The notes under the pieces were generated by a model that was given only the letters and a program-made list of their open reading frames with translations, was not told the DNA's origin and ran no database searches. Both the position numbers and the translations under genes were made by a program. Below, in pieces: positions 44,537 to 52,211 of a DNA stretch of 64,000 bases. This DNA is from Streptomyces clavifer. GTDB taxonomy: Bacteria > Actinomycetota > Actinomycetes > Streptomycetales > Streptomycetaceae. Location: positions 372,001 to 436,000 of the forward strand of contig BMWJ01000007.1 in NCBI GenBank assembly GCA_014651175.1. The letters run 5' to 3'. The stretch's first letter is position 1. Every line of letters starts with the position of its first letter.

Positions 44537-45351
44537 GCCTTGCGCCCGACCCCGGCGAAGCCCGAGAAGGCGAACGGGTCTTCCTGCGTCTGCGAGCCGG
44601 GGGACTCGGGGCGCCAGTCGGGCATCGAGACCAGTCCGGGCTCCACCAGGTCGAAGCCGGTGAAGAAGCGGCTGATCTCCTCGCGCGACCGCATGATGAG
44701 CGGATTGCGGATCGTGCGGTAGACGCCGACCGTACCGCCCGCCTCCTCCTGGGAGAGCGGAATGCCCTCGTACGAGGCGTGGGTGAGGATGAGCAGGCTG
44801 CCCGGGGCGAGTGCCTCGTGCAGGGCGGCCACCGCCCCGTACGGGTCGTCGGTGTCCTCGATGAAGTGGAGCACCGCCACGAGCAGCAGGGCCACCGGCC
44901 TGTCCAGGTCGATGAGTGCGCGGACCTCGGGGTTCTCCAGGATCTCCGCTGGTTTGCGCAGATCCGCGGCGGCGACCACGGCCCGCTCGTTGCCCTCCAG
45001 CACGGCCTGGCTGTGCGCGACCGCGACCGGGTCGTGGTCGACGTAGGCGATCCGGGCCTCCGGGTCGTCCGCCTGGGCGACTTCGTGGACGTTGCCGAAC
45101 GTCGGTATGCCGGAGCCGATGTCGAGGAACTGGTTGATGCCCGAAGCGGTGGCGTGGCGCACGGCCCGTCGCATAAAGGCGCGATTCGCCTGCATGATCT
45201 TGGGAAGCCCCGGCATGAACTCCATGGCCTTGCGGGCCGCTTCGCGGTCCACTTCGAAATTGTGCGAACCGCCCAGATAGAAGTCGTACATGCGAGACAC
45301 ACTCGGCACCGAGATGTCTATGCCCTGCGGTGCCCAGGAGGGACGCTCCAT
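44533..45351 (-). CDS. SAM-dependent methyltransferase-like protein (DUF574)
   Basis: 272 aa. It matches the Streptomyces-expanded DUF574/methyltransferase-19 family: PSVSRMYDFYLGGSHNFEVDREAA, FLDIGSGIPTFGNVHEVAQ as the SAM site, VDHDPVAVAHSQAVL, and GFAGVGRKA at the end. Substrates of this large family are unknown. The ATG at 45351 has GGAGA 5 nt upstream; an in-frame ATG at 45393 is possible but lacks similarity. Its stop overlaps the start of the cyclic-di-GMP enzyme gene, so the two are translated together and may function together. Confidence 0.85.
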   Translation of the reverse strand: MERPSWAPQGIDISVPSVSRMYDFYLGGSHNFEVDREAARKAMEFMPGLPKIMQANRAFMRRAVRHATASGINQFLDIGSGIPTFGNVHEVAQADDPEARIAYVDHDPVAVAHSQAVLEGNERAVVAAADLRKPAEILENPEVRALIDLDRPVALLLVAVLHFIEDTDDPYGAVAALHEALAPGSLLILTHASYEGIPLSQEEAGGTVGVYRTIRNPLIMRSREEISRFFTGFDLVEPGLVSMPDWRPESPGSQTQEDPFAFSGFAGVGRKA

Positions 45352-45492
45352 CGATGTCTCCAACAGTCGCCACGGCGATCCGGCCATGTTCATGGTCAGT
45401 GTGGACCAGAGGCTACTGATCGACCGCCAAGAGAGCGAGTGGAAACGGAAATTAGAGATCCGTTATTGGTCACACACCGGTGGCATGTGCAT

Positions 45493-45530
45493 CGGTCCGT
45501 CGCTGCGTGTGAACAATCAGCGACGGACCG
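45493..45530 (-). terminator. Strong terminator hairpin after the SCO0930-type lipoprotein gene
   Basis: A perfect 13-bp stem, CGGTCCGTCGCTG at 45493-45505 pairing with 45518-45530, and a 12-nt loop. It starts 21 bp past the stop of the leftward lipoprotein gene. Confidence 0.8.
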
Positions 45531-45551
45531 GTACGGCGAGCTTCGTCGGTG

Positions 45552-46514
45552 CTACTTGGGGGCTCCGACCAGTTTCGCCTCGGGCGACACCGCGTACCAT
45601 GTGCCCCCGAAGCCTTGGCCGTTGGTGTCCCCGGGCTCGGCATCGCCGGAGAAGGTGTAGATCGGCCAGCAATCGAGCGACTGCTGCTTGATGCCGTCCG
45701 GGCGGTCGAAGGTCGTGAATCCCTTGGTGGTGACGCCGTCGACGTCATTCTTCTCCACCGGACTCACAACGGGCCACTTCTTGAGGCAGTCGCCGGTGCA
45801 CGCGGACTTCATCGGCCAGGCCGAGTCCTTCTTGAACCGGTAAACCGTCATGCCCCGCTTGTCGACGACGATATCTCCGAGTTTCGGGTCCTTACGAACC
45901 GAAAGCCCGGCGAGATCCGCCGGTTCGGCAGCGGCGGGGCCATCCGCGTTCACCGCCGCCTTCTTTCCGTCCGGCGCCGAGGCGAACCATGTGTCGCCGA
46001 CACCCTGTCCGTTGGCGTCGCCCGGCCCCGCGTCCTTGGCGTACCGGTACATCGGCCATCCTCCGACGGTCAACTGCTCGGTGCCGTCGGCCCGTGTGAC
46101 CTCGCCCAGCAGCGCGGCGTCGGTTCCGGCGGCGGCCGTGGCATCGCCGGCGGGCACCACCGGCCAGACCTTCGCGCAGTCGTCCTCGCAGTTCGACTTC
46201 GGCGGATCGGCCGTGTCCTTGTCGAAGCGGTAGAGCGTGAAACCCGCGCTGTCGGTCAGCACCTTGCCCAGCTCCTTGCTGTCCCACACCGCGAGCCGGC
46301 CCGCCGGCTTCGGCGCCGACGCATCGGCTTCCGTGTCGGTGCCGTAGCCGCCGTCCGAGCCGTAGCCGCTGCCGGCCGGCTGCTGGGCGGGGGCGGCGTT
46401 GCCCACGGCCTGGCCGTTGGGCGACGAGGTGCCGTTCTCCTGACCGCACGCCGTCGTCAGCGTCAACAGGGCCGCGGCCGTGACCGCGAGCGAGGCGTTC
46501 CGCCAGGTGTTCAT
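45552..46514 (-). CDS. SCO0930-family repeat lipoprotein
   Basis: 320 aa. A signal peptide with a lipobox, TTAC (MNTWRNASLAVTAAALLTLTTAC), then a Gly/Gln/Pro-rich linker to about residue 65. Two homologous modules follow of the secreted-repeat lipoprotein_15 type: LTDSAGFTLYRFDKDTADPPKSNCEDDCAKVWP and VVDKRGMTVYRFKKDSAWPMKSACTGDCLKKWP. Each module has a Cys pair (NCEDDC, ACTGDC), probably a disulfide or redox/metal site, and each is followed by a W(P/C)-Y segment. The same repeat type is widespread in actinobacteria without proven function. From position it corresponds to SCO0930. Operator-like repeats lie upstream (46584-46615). It may be controlled by an ECF sigma factor, but none adjoins it. 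Confidence 0.88.
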   Translation of the reverse strand: MNTWRNASLAVTAAALLTLTTACGQENGTSSPNGQAVGNAAPAQQPAGSGYGSDGGYGTDTEADASAPKPAGRLAVWDSKELGKVLTDSAGFTLYRFDKDTADPPKSNCEDDCAKVWPVVPAGDATAAAGTDAALLGEVTRADGTEQLTVGGWPMYRYAKDAGPGDANGQGVGDTWFASAPDGKKAAVNADGPAAAEPADLAGLSVRKDPKLGDIVVDKRGMTVYRFKKDSAWPMKSACTGDCLKKWPVVSPVEKNDVDGVTTKGFTTFDRPDGIKQQSLDCWPIYTFSGDAEPGDTNGQGFGGTWYAVSPEAKLVGAPK

Positions 46515-46583
46515 GTCGACTCCCGTTGTCCTTCTGCCGGTTGTGACGCGAGTCCGCGCCTTTCATGGCCCTAGGTACGGGCG

Positions 46584-46615
46584 ATCGGTGGCCGCTTGTT
46601 CAATCGGTCACCGAT
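46584..46615. promoter_or_regulatory. ATCGGT repeats, operator-like
   Basis: ATCGGT-C-ACCGAT is a perfect 13-bp inverted repeat at 46603-46615, and a third ATCGGT copy lies at 46584-46589. The cluster is 70-100 bp upstream of the lipoprotein start (46514) and about 95 bp before the rightward proline-rich gene, so it could serve both. Confidence 0.4.
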
Positions 46616-46707
46616 AAAGTTTCTCCGGCCGCAAACGTGAATCGCCGAATATCCCCCCATCAGGCGAATCATCTCCGTGCTCGGCGCGTCCCCCGCCGCC
46701 GGGGACC

Positions 46708-47247
46708 ATGATCCCCCGCGTGTACGGATCACGTATGGGGCGCCTCACGGCCGCTGCCGCTCTGCTCTGGCTCTTCGCTCTGCCGATACCGGCGGCCGGT
46801 GAGGACTGCGCCGTCGCCTCCATCGGCCTGGGGGACGGCGGCTCGTCCATCGCCGTGTCCGGCGAGGGCGGATGCGCGGCGGTCATCGCCGAGCCCGAGC
46901 CGCCTCCACCCCCGCCGCCGGCCCCGCCCGAGCCCCGGCCCGCGCCACCGCCACCCCCTCCACCGCTGCCGGAACCCGCTCCCCCGCCCGCTCCACCTCC
47001 CCCACCTCCCCCGCCTCCCCCGCCTCCTCCACCACCCCCTGCGCCGACCGAACCGGAGCCCGAACCGGCCCCCGCCCCGCCGCGCCAGCCGCGCGCCACC
47101 CCGCCCGCGCCCGTCGCGCTCCCCACCTACCGGAGACCGGCCCGGAAGGCACCCCGGGCCGGTCCCTCACTGGTCTCGCTCACCCTGCTCATCACCGCAC
47201 CGGCCGTCTTCGCCGTAGCCGTACTGCGGCCCCGTTCGTCCCGCTGA
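46708..47247 (+). CDS. Proline-rich membrane-anchored surface protein
   Basis: 179 aa. An N-terminal signal peptide (RLTAAAALLWLFALPIPAAG, cleavage near residue 31), a short Gly/Ala/Cys-containing part, then about 75 residues dominated by Pro with Ala and Glu (roughly residues 64-140), and a C-terminal hydrophobic helix (SLVSLTLLITAPAVFAVAVL) ending in Arg-rich RPRSSR. The polyproline rod probably spans the wall while the tail anchors in the membrane. No LPXTG motif is present. The first ATG (46708) is taken; a second ATG at 46735 also leaves a full signal peptide. The gene is followed 16 bp later by the DUF4239 gene. Confidence 0.75.
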   Translation: MIPRVYGSRMGRLTAAAALLWLFALPIPAAGEDCAVASIGLGDGGSSIAVSGEGGCAAVIAEPEPPPPPPPAPPEPRPAPPPPPPPLPEPAPPPAPPPPPPPPPPPPPPPPAPTEPEPEPAPAPPRQPRATPPAPVALPTYRRPARKAPRAGPSLVSLTLLITAPAVFAVAVLRPRSSR

Positions 47248-47263
47248 CCACCGAAGGGAACAC

Positions 47264-48031
47264 ATGTCGGAATGGCTTGTTCTGACCATCGCGATGGCCT
47301 CGGCCTGTGCCGTCGTCCTCACCATCGCCGTCCTCAACAACCGCCGCATCGGGGAGGACGACGACCCCTCCGAGACGCCCGACGTCATCGAGTACATGAC
47401 GATGATGATCGGCGTGGTGTACGCGATCGTGCTCGGTCTCGCCATCGCGGGCGTCTGGGAGGGCCGCAGCGCAGCCCAGGAGTCGGTACGCCTGGAGGCC
47501 CAGGCCCTGCACGAGGTGAGCGCGCGGGCCGCCGTCTATCCGGCAGAGGTCCGGGACCGCATCCGCGGCGATGTCGACGCGTACGTCTCGTATGTCGTGA
47601 ACGACGAGTGGAAGGCCATGACGGACCACGCCACCCTCACCGCCGAGGGCACCAGGCTCCTGGACCGGCTGCGTGCGGACGTCACGGAGTACCAGCCGAA
47701 GACGGACCACGAGGGGCAGGCGTACCAACCGCTGGTGGACCAGGTGGCCGCCGTCGACGACGCACGGGGCTCACGGGGGCAGAACGCGGGCGCGACCATG
47801 CCCGGCGTCGTCTGGTTCGGCCTGATCACCGGCGCGCTCGTCACGGTCGGGCTGATCTTCACGCTCCAGATCCGCAGAACATTCCGTGAGCTGCTGCTGG
47901 CGGGCCTCTTCAGCGTCCTGATCGCCTTCCTGCTCTTCCTGATCTGGGACTTCGACGCCCCCTTCGGCCGGGGGATCTCGGCGACCACCGCCCCGTTCGA
48001 CGATCTCTTCCCGCACGCCACGGGGGGCTAG
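47264..48031 (+). CDS. DUF4239-family membrane protein
   Basis: 255 aa with four hydrophobic segments: near the N terminus (LVLTIAMASACAVVLTIAVL), MMIGVVYAIVLGLAIAGVW, and two at the C-terminal end (VVWFGLITGALVTVGLIFTL, LLLAGLFSVLIAFLLFLIW). The middle is a long polar helix-rich region (AQESVRLEAQALHEVSARAAVYP). This is the bestrophin-like DUF4239 layout. Function is unknown; a channel is suggested only by the fold resemblance. It is likely co-transcribed with the proline-rich gene 16 bp upstream. Confidence 0.85.
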   Translation: MSEWLVLTIAMASACAVVLTIAVLNNRRIGEDDDPSETPDVIEYMTMMIGVVYAIVLGLAIAGVWEGRSAAQESVRLEAQALHEVSARAAVYPAEVRDRIRGDVDAYVSYVVNDEWKAMTDHATLTAEGTRLLDRLRADVTEYQPKTDHEGQAYQPLVDQVAAVDDARGSRGQNAGATMPGVVWFGLITGALVTVGLIFTLQIRRTFRELLLAGLFSVLIAFLLFLIWDFDAPFGRGISATTAPFDDLFPHATGG

Positions 48032-48311
48032 GGGCCAGTCCCGGTCACGGCGGCCCCCCGGAACGGGGTCCTGCCGAAGGGCCCCGGACCGTCCCTCCGC
48101 GTCACGGCTCGGGGCCCGCGCGATCCGCACAGCGGACCCCCGAGCCCCTCCCCCGGCCGCTGCGCCGGCCGGGGGACATGGCTGCCCCATTCGCCTGACC
48201 CCGATCGCGGGTCATATATGGCACTTCTACCGTTTCGGGCATCGAGGTGCATTTCTCTTTCCTTGCGGAAATCCGTTCCGCAGCTGCTCCTCGGGACCCG
48301 GAGGATTCACC

Positions 48312-48857
48312 ATGCGCGCGATACGTGTCGCACCCGCCGCCCTGCTGGGTGCTGCCGCTTGTCTCCTGACGGCGCCGGCCGCATTGGCCCACGTGCCCAC
48401 GGGAGGCACGTCCACCTTCACGCCGACCATCACTCCTTCGACGGTCGCGCCGGGAGGCCGGGTCACCCTCGGAGCCATGGGGTGCACGAGCGACGCGACC
48501 GCCTTCTCGGGCGTGTTCGACACGATCACCATTCCGAGGGGGAGGTCGGCCACCGCCACCGTCGACTGGGATGCCAAGCGGGGCTCCGTCTACGAGGTGA
48601 CCTTCCGCTGCGGCACCACCACGCGGACGGCGGACCTGTCCATCACGAGTGGTGCCACGGCCACTCCTACGACGGCTCCCACCACTGCTCCCACCACCAG
48701 CTCCACCGCGTCTCCCAGCGGTGTGCTGGGCGGGCTCGGGGGCAGTGTCGACACCATGGACCCCGGAGAGATCGCCGCCGGTTCCGCCCTGGTGACAGTC
48801 GCCGCAGCAGGCGCCTTCTTCGCGTTGCGCAAGCGGCGCACCGGGCGTCAGCACTGA
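48312..48857 (+). CDS. Secreted, membrane-anchored protein with GGLGGS pre-anchor motif
   Basis: 181 aa. Signal peptide (APAALLGAAACLLTAPAALA, cleavage near residue 26), a predicted Ig-like or beta-sandwich ectodomain with a Cys pair (GAMGC and TFRCG), a Thr/Ser/Ala/Pro-rich stalk, then GGLGGS and a hydrophobic segment (AAGSALVTVAAAGAFFAL) ending in RKRRTGRQH. The layout is that of a sortase substrate, but no LPXTG is present; GGLGGS sits where the sorting motif would be. A second gene with the same plan (48950-49570) and a class F sortase gene follow. Function unknown. Confidence 0.8.
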   Translation: MRAIRVAPAALLGAAACLLTAPAALAHVPTGGTSTFTPTITPSTVAPGGRVTLGAMGCTSDATAFSGVFDTITIPRGRSATATVDWDAKRGSVYEVTFRCGTTTRTADLSITSGATATPTTAPTTAPTTSSTASPSGVLGGLGGSVDTMDPGEIAAGSALVTVAAAGAFFALRKRRTGRQH

Positions 48858-48882
48858 CGCCCCGGCACACTCCGCACGACAG

Positions 48883-48915
48883 TCGCCCCGGGTCCTGATC
48901 CAGGACTCGGGGCGA
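48883..48915. terminator. Bidirectional terminator between convergent anchored-protein genes
   Basis: A 15-bp stem with one G-U pair (48883-48897 with 48901-48915) and a 3-nt ATC loop, located between two convergent genes. Very stable. Confidence 0.8.
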
Positions 48916-48949
48916 CGGGCGTATCGGGCCGGACGGGAGGTTCGACGCG

Positions 48950-49570
48950 TCAGACTGCCGCATTGCTCATCCGGCGACGCATGACGAAGACGGCACCGCC
49001 GACGGCCGCCGCGGCCACGAGACCGCCTCCGACCTGCATCTCGACGGAGCTCGGGCCCATCGAGCCACCGAGGCCGCCCTGCGCGCCCCGGCTGGGGAGC
49101 ACGGTGAACCGAGCCGTCGCGACCGAGTCGCCCCCGTCACCGCGGTTGCCGCGGTCGCCTCCGTTCCCGCGGTCGCCCCCGTTGCCGCGGTCGCCCCCGT
49201 TGCCGCCGTTGCCGCCGTCACCCCCGTTGCCGCCGCCGAAGTTGTTGTCGCTGTCGTTGCACCGCACGGACAGGCTGTACTGACCGGGCGTCGCATTGTC
49301 CCGGATGTGAGCGGTGGCGTAGCCGACCCGTCCCGGTGAGAGGTTCACCGTCGGGAACGCGTTCGACCAGACCTTTCCACCGGCGCGGCCGCAGCCCTCG
49401 GCGCTGACCTGCATGGTGGCGCCCTGGTGCACCGAGGACGGGTTGACGGTGACGTTGGTGGGAGCGGTGCTCGGGTTGCCCGGTCCACCGCCGGCAGCGG
49501 CCATCGGCGCGGCGAGCCCGACCGCAGCGAATGCGGTCGCGGTCACCGCGAGAGTGCGTGAAGCACGCAT
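48950..49570 (-). CDS. Secreted, membrane-anchored protein with Gly-Asp-Arg-Asn repeats and GGLGGS motif
   Basis: 206 aa. Signal peptide (SRTLAVTATAFAAVGLAAPMAAA), an ectodomain with a Cys pair (SAEGCGRAGG and SVRCNDSD) related in plan to the previous protein, then a low-complexity run of about 30 residues built from GGDRGN and GGDGGN units, a strand RFTVLP, GGLGGS, a C-terminal hydrophobic segment (VGGGLVAAAAVGGAVFVM) and RRRMSNAAV. The repeat run is encoded by near-identical 18-bp units around 49130-49240. The start at 49570 is chosen for the signal peptide; a longer reading to 49639 has no such feature. Probably a surface protein handled by the adjacent sortase. Confidence 0.8.
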   Translation of the reverse strand: MRASRTLAVTATAFAAVGLAAPMAAAGGGPGNPSTAPTNVTVNPSSVHQGATMQVSAEGCGRAGGKVWSNAFPTVNLSPGRVGYATAHIRDNATPGQYSLSVRCNDSDNNFGGGNGGDGGNGGNGGDRGNGGDRGNGGDRGNRGDGGDSVATARFTVLPSRGAQGGLGGSMGPSSVEMQVGGGLVAAAAVGGAVFVMRRRMSNAAV

Positions 49571-49893
49571 CGTTGAACCTCCAGCGGGAAGCGCCCCGGA
49601 GTCCTGTTCTCCGGGATCGTCGACGAGAACGCGTCCCATGACGAACCCTCACCAGATGCCGATGAAGTTGCACTTCGGCACTGCTCCACCCCGGTGAGCC
49701 GACACGCCGTGCGACGTCTCCCCAACCTGATGGAGCCGCAGGTCACGGACCGTCAGTATTTTTATCCGCTCATTACTCCGAAGAGGAGTCGGCTCCGTGG
49801 CCGGCCCGGTGGCCACCACCCGTTCGCACTCCCCTGATCGCCCCCGCACCACCGCGCACCTAGCGTGTGCGGTGTCGCGACGAAGGGATGACC
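49571..49893. other. Divergent intergenic region before the sortase gene
   Basis: 323 bp. It holds both promoters: one for the leftward Gly-rich protein and one for the rightward sortase. An AT-rich patch, GTATTTTTAT, lies at about 49755. No convincing small gene; open frames on either strand lack similarity and start signals. Confidence 0.5.
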
Positions 49894-50556
49894 ATGGGCC
49901 GGGACCAGTGGGGCACCGTGCGGGGCAGACACACACCGTGGGGCGCGATCGCCCTCGTGATGCTCACCGGGCTCGCTCTGATGCGCAACGGTGTGGAGAC
50001 CTCTCCCGGACCCCCGCAGCCCGCCGCCGCGGCCTCGGTGTCCGGGTCCCGGGACGCGGTGCGGGCCGAACCGGTCGAGGGTGAGCCGGTCCAGCCGCTC
50101 GCGTACGCCCCCGCCGCCCGTGTACGGATCCCGTCGATCCAGGTCGACGCGCCCGTGATCGATGTGAACCTGGATCCGGCCGGCTGGATCGAGGCGCCGC
50201 CCGCGCAGGACCCGAACCTCGCGGGCTGGTACCAGAACGGCATCTCCCCCGGACAGCGCGGAACCGCGGTGGTGGTCGGGCACGTCGACAATCTGTCCGG
50301 TCCGGCGGTCTTCTACGGCCTGGGCTCCCTCCAGAAGGGCGGGCGCGTCGAAGTGTCCCGCTACGACGACCGGGTCGCGGTGTTCGAGGTCTACGGGGTG
50401 GAGGTGTTCTCCAAGAACGACTTCCCCGGGGCCCGGGTGTACGGCGACACCGGGTACTCCGAGCTCCGGGTCATCACCTGCGGCGGCGGCTACTCGAAGG
50501 CCGACGGCTACGACGGGAACGTCGTAGCCTTCGCCCGGCTCGTCGAGACGCGATAG
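49894..50556 (+). CDS. Class F sortase
   Basis: 220 aa. A single N-terminal membrane helix (AIALVMLTGLAL) and a Pro/Ala-rich linker precede the sortase barrel, which starts at ARVRIPSIQVDAPVIDV. The catalytic residues are His130 (VVVGHVDN), Cys196 (RVITCGG) and Arg215 (VVAFARL). Class F sortases attach proteins to the wall peptide or to each other; substrates in Streptomyces are mostly undefined. The start at 49894 has GAAGGG 7 nt upstream, while the ATG at 49888 would directly abut that signal. The nearby anchored proteins at 48312 and 48950 are candidate substrates. Confidence 0.9.
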   Translation: MGRDQWGTVRGRHTPWGAIALVMLTGLALMRNGVETSPGPPQPAAAASVSGSRDAVRAEPVEGEPVQPLAYAPAARVRIPSIQVDAPVIDVNLDPAGWIEAPPAQDPNLAGWYQNGISPGQRGTAVVVGHVDNLSGPAVFYGLGSLQKGGRVEVSRYDDRVAVFEVYGVEVFSKNDFPGARVYGDTGYSELRVITCGGGYSKADGYDGNVVAFARLVETR

Positions 50557-50565
50557 CCGGTACGA

Positions 50566-50589
50566 CGACCACCGGGGCCCCGGTGGTCG
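50566..50589. terminator. Bidirectional terminator, perfect 24-bp palindrome
   Basis: CGACCACCGGGG at 50566-50577 is followed directly by its exact reverse complement. It lies between the convergent sortase and deacetylase genes and probably terminates both. Confidence 0.75.
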
Positions 50590-50607
50590 CGCGGCGCGCG
50601 GGGGCGC

Positions 50608-51456
50608 TCAGCTGCGGTGCGGCACGGTCGGGCGGTACCCGTCCGCGATCAGCGCGGGCAGATACCGCCGCAGGGCGGCGACGCTCTGGGACCGGTTGCC
50701 GCCCGCGTCGTGCGACAGCACCACGACACCGGGCCCGGCACCCTGCTCGACCTTGCCGACGATGGCATCGGCACCCGGTCGCGTCCAGTCCAGGGTGTCG
50801 ACGGTCCAGGCCAGTGGTTCCATGCCCATGGCCGCGCCGATCTCGAAGGAATTGCGGTTCCAGGCCCCGTAAGGAGCCCGGTACCAGAGCGGCGGGGTCC
50901 CGAGCGTCTTCTCGATCAGCTCACTGGTGCTGCCCAGTTCGTCACGGATCCTGCGCCGGGAGAGCTTCGGGATCAGCGGGTGCGACCAGGAGTGGTTGCC
51001 GACCACGTGTCCGTCACCCGCCATCTCGCGCAACAGGTCGCGGTTGTCCACCGCCATCTCGCCGCAGACGAAGAACATCGCCCGCACCCCGTACCTGCGC
51101 AGCGTCGCCAGGATGTCCGGCGTGTAGCGCGGGTCGGGGCCGTCGTCGAAGCTGAGGACCATGGCGTCGGCACCCAGCTCCGGCATCTCCTCGATCGGCC
51201 GGGTGCGGACCCGTGGCGGGGCGGGAAGGAAGCCGGGCGGGGCCTCCCCGGTCATGGGCCGCAGCCGGTAGGTCGTGGTGGGGCCCGTTCCCGCCCTCGC
51301 GGGGGGCCCGGCGGCCGGTCCGAGAGGCTCACCCCCGGGGCGGGCGGGCGTACCGGCCGGGTCCGCGACGATCATGCGCACGACGGCGGCGGCGCCCAGC
51401 GCGAGGCCTAGGCGCAGCAGGATGCGGCGTTCCGCGGGAATCTGATCATTTTTCAT
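50608..51456 (-). CDS. Membrane-anchored polysaccharide deacetylase (NodB domain)
   Basis: 282 aa. One N-terminal hydrophobic segment after an Arg-rich stretch (RRILLRLGLALGAAAVV) could be a signal or anchor. The NodB domain covers about residues 97-275: motif 1 is LSFDDGPD (Asp104, Asp105), motif 2 NHSWSHP (metal ligands His155 and His159), motif 3 YRAPYGAWN, and WTVDTLDW follows. These metal-dependent enzymes remove acetyl groups from peptidoglycan, chitin or exopolysaccharide. ATG at 51456, where the natural signal sequence begins. Probably modifies the wall along with the nearby surface genes. Confidence 0.9.
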   Translation of the reverse strand: MKNDQIPAERRILLRLGLALGAAAVVRMIVADPAGTPARPGGEPLGPAAGPPARAGTGPTTTYRLRPMTGEAPPGFLPAPPRVRTRPIEEMPELGADAMVLSFDDGPDPRYTPDILATLRRYGVRAMFFVCGEMAVDNRDLLREMAGDGHVVGNHSWSHPLIPKLSRRRIRDELGSTSELIEKTLGTPPLWYRAPYGAWNRNSFEIGAAMGMEPLAWTVDTLDWTRPGADAIVGKVEQGAGPGVVVLSHDAGGNRSQSVAALRRYLPALIADGYRPTVPHRS

Positions 51457-51616
51457 GACCAACTGCTTGCACGGATCTCCGCTCGGATCCGTCCACGACA
51501 CCGGATGCACGGTGATCTGCACCCGATGGGCGGAGCCCGGTGTCCGGTGGGCACCGACCGGGCCGCTACGGACCCGGCACGGCCGGCCCGCGACCGCAGC
51601 GGCTAACCTCGTGGCC

Positions 51617-52078
51617 GTGACAGACCAGCGACACGACCGGTTCGAGCGCGGCACCGACGGCCCCAAGGTGATCGTCGCGGGCATCGACGGGTCCGACTCC
51701 TCGATGCGCGCGGCGGCGTACGCGGCGGGCCTGGCCCGTCGGCAGAACGCCATGCTCACCCTCGTCTACGTGCAGCCGGTGATGCCCGCCGGCGCCGCTC
51801 TGGGCGTGCCGGTCGCCGATACGACGGGGGAGGTCGCGGAGGAGCTGGTGAACGAGATCAGGACGGCGACCGAGCACCTCAAGGACATCTGGAACGTCCG
51901 TTGGGAGTTCCACACGTTCCGCGGTGACCCGTACAACGGGCTCGTGACGGCGGCCGACGAGCTGAAGGCGGACGCCGTGGTGGTGGGCGCCTCGGAGTCC
52001 GCCGGGCATCGCTTCATCGGTTCGGTGGCCGTCCGGCTGGTGAAGGCCGGGCGCTGGCCGGTCACCGTCGTGCCGTAG
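51617..52078 (+). CDS. Universal stress protein (UspA family)
   Basis: 153 aa, one Usp domain. KVIVAGIDGSDSSMRAAAYAAGLARR is the N-terminal strand-helix, and VVVGASESAGHRFIGSVAVRLVKAGRWPVTVV holds the G-x2-G-x9-GS-x ATP-type pattern in altered form. GTG start at 51617, with TAACCT 7 nt upstream, fitting a leaderless transcript. Codon use is typical. Function: ATP- or nucleotide-binding stress protein of unknown target. The N-terminal 17 residues are polar and extend beyond the domain. Confidence 0.9.
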   Translation: MTDQRHDRFERGTDGPKVIVAGIDGSDSSMRAAAYAAGLARRQNAMLTLVYVQPVMPAGAALGVPVADTTGEVAEELVNEIRTATEHLKDIWNVRWEFHTFRGDPYNGLVTAADELKADAVVVGASESAGHRFIGSVAVRLVKAGRWPVTVVP

Positions 52079-52211
52079 CCCCGCCGTACGGGCCTGCCGG
52101 AGCACCGTGGCGTTCCGACCGTGCCGCAGCGCACCGTCCCGCCTCCGGTGCCGGCGCCTCCGGATCCCCGTCGCGTCTCGGCTCAGCCCGCGTGTACGAC
52201 GTGCCGGCCCG

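Noticed and set aside
46900-47100. Proline tract as a tandem DNA repeat or CRISPR-like array
   Set aside because: It is CCG/CCC-rich coding sequence for polyproline without regular spacing or spacers.
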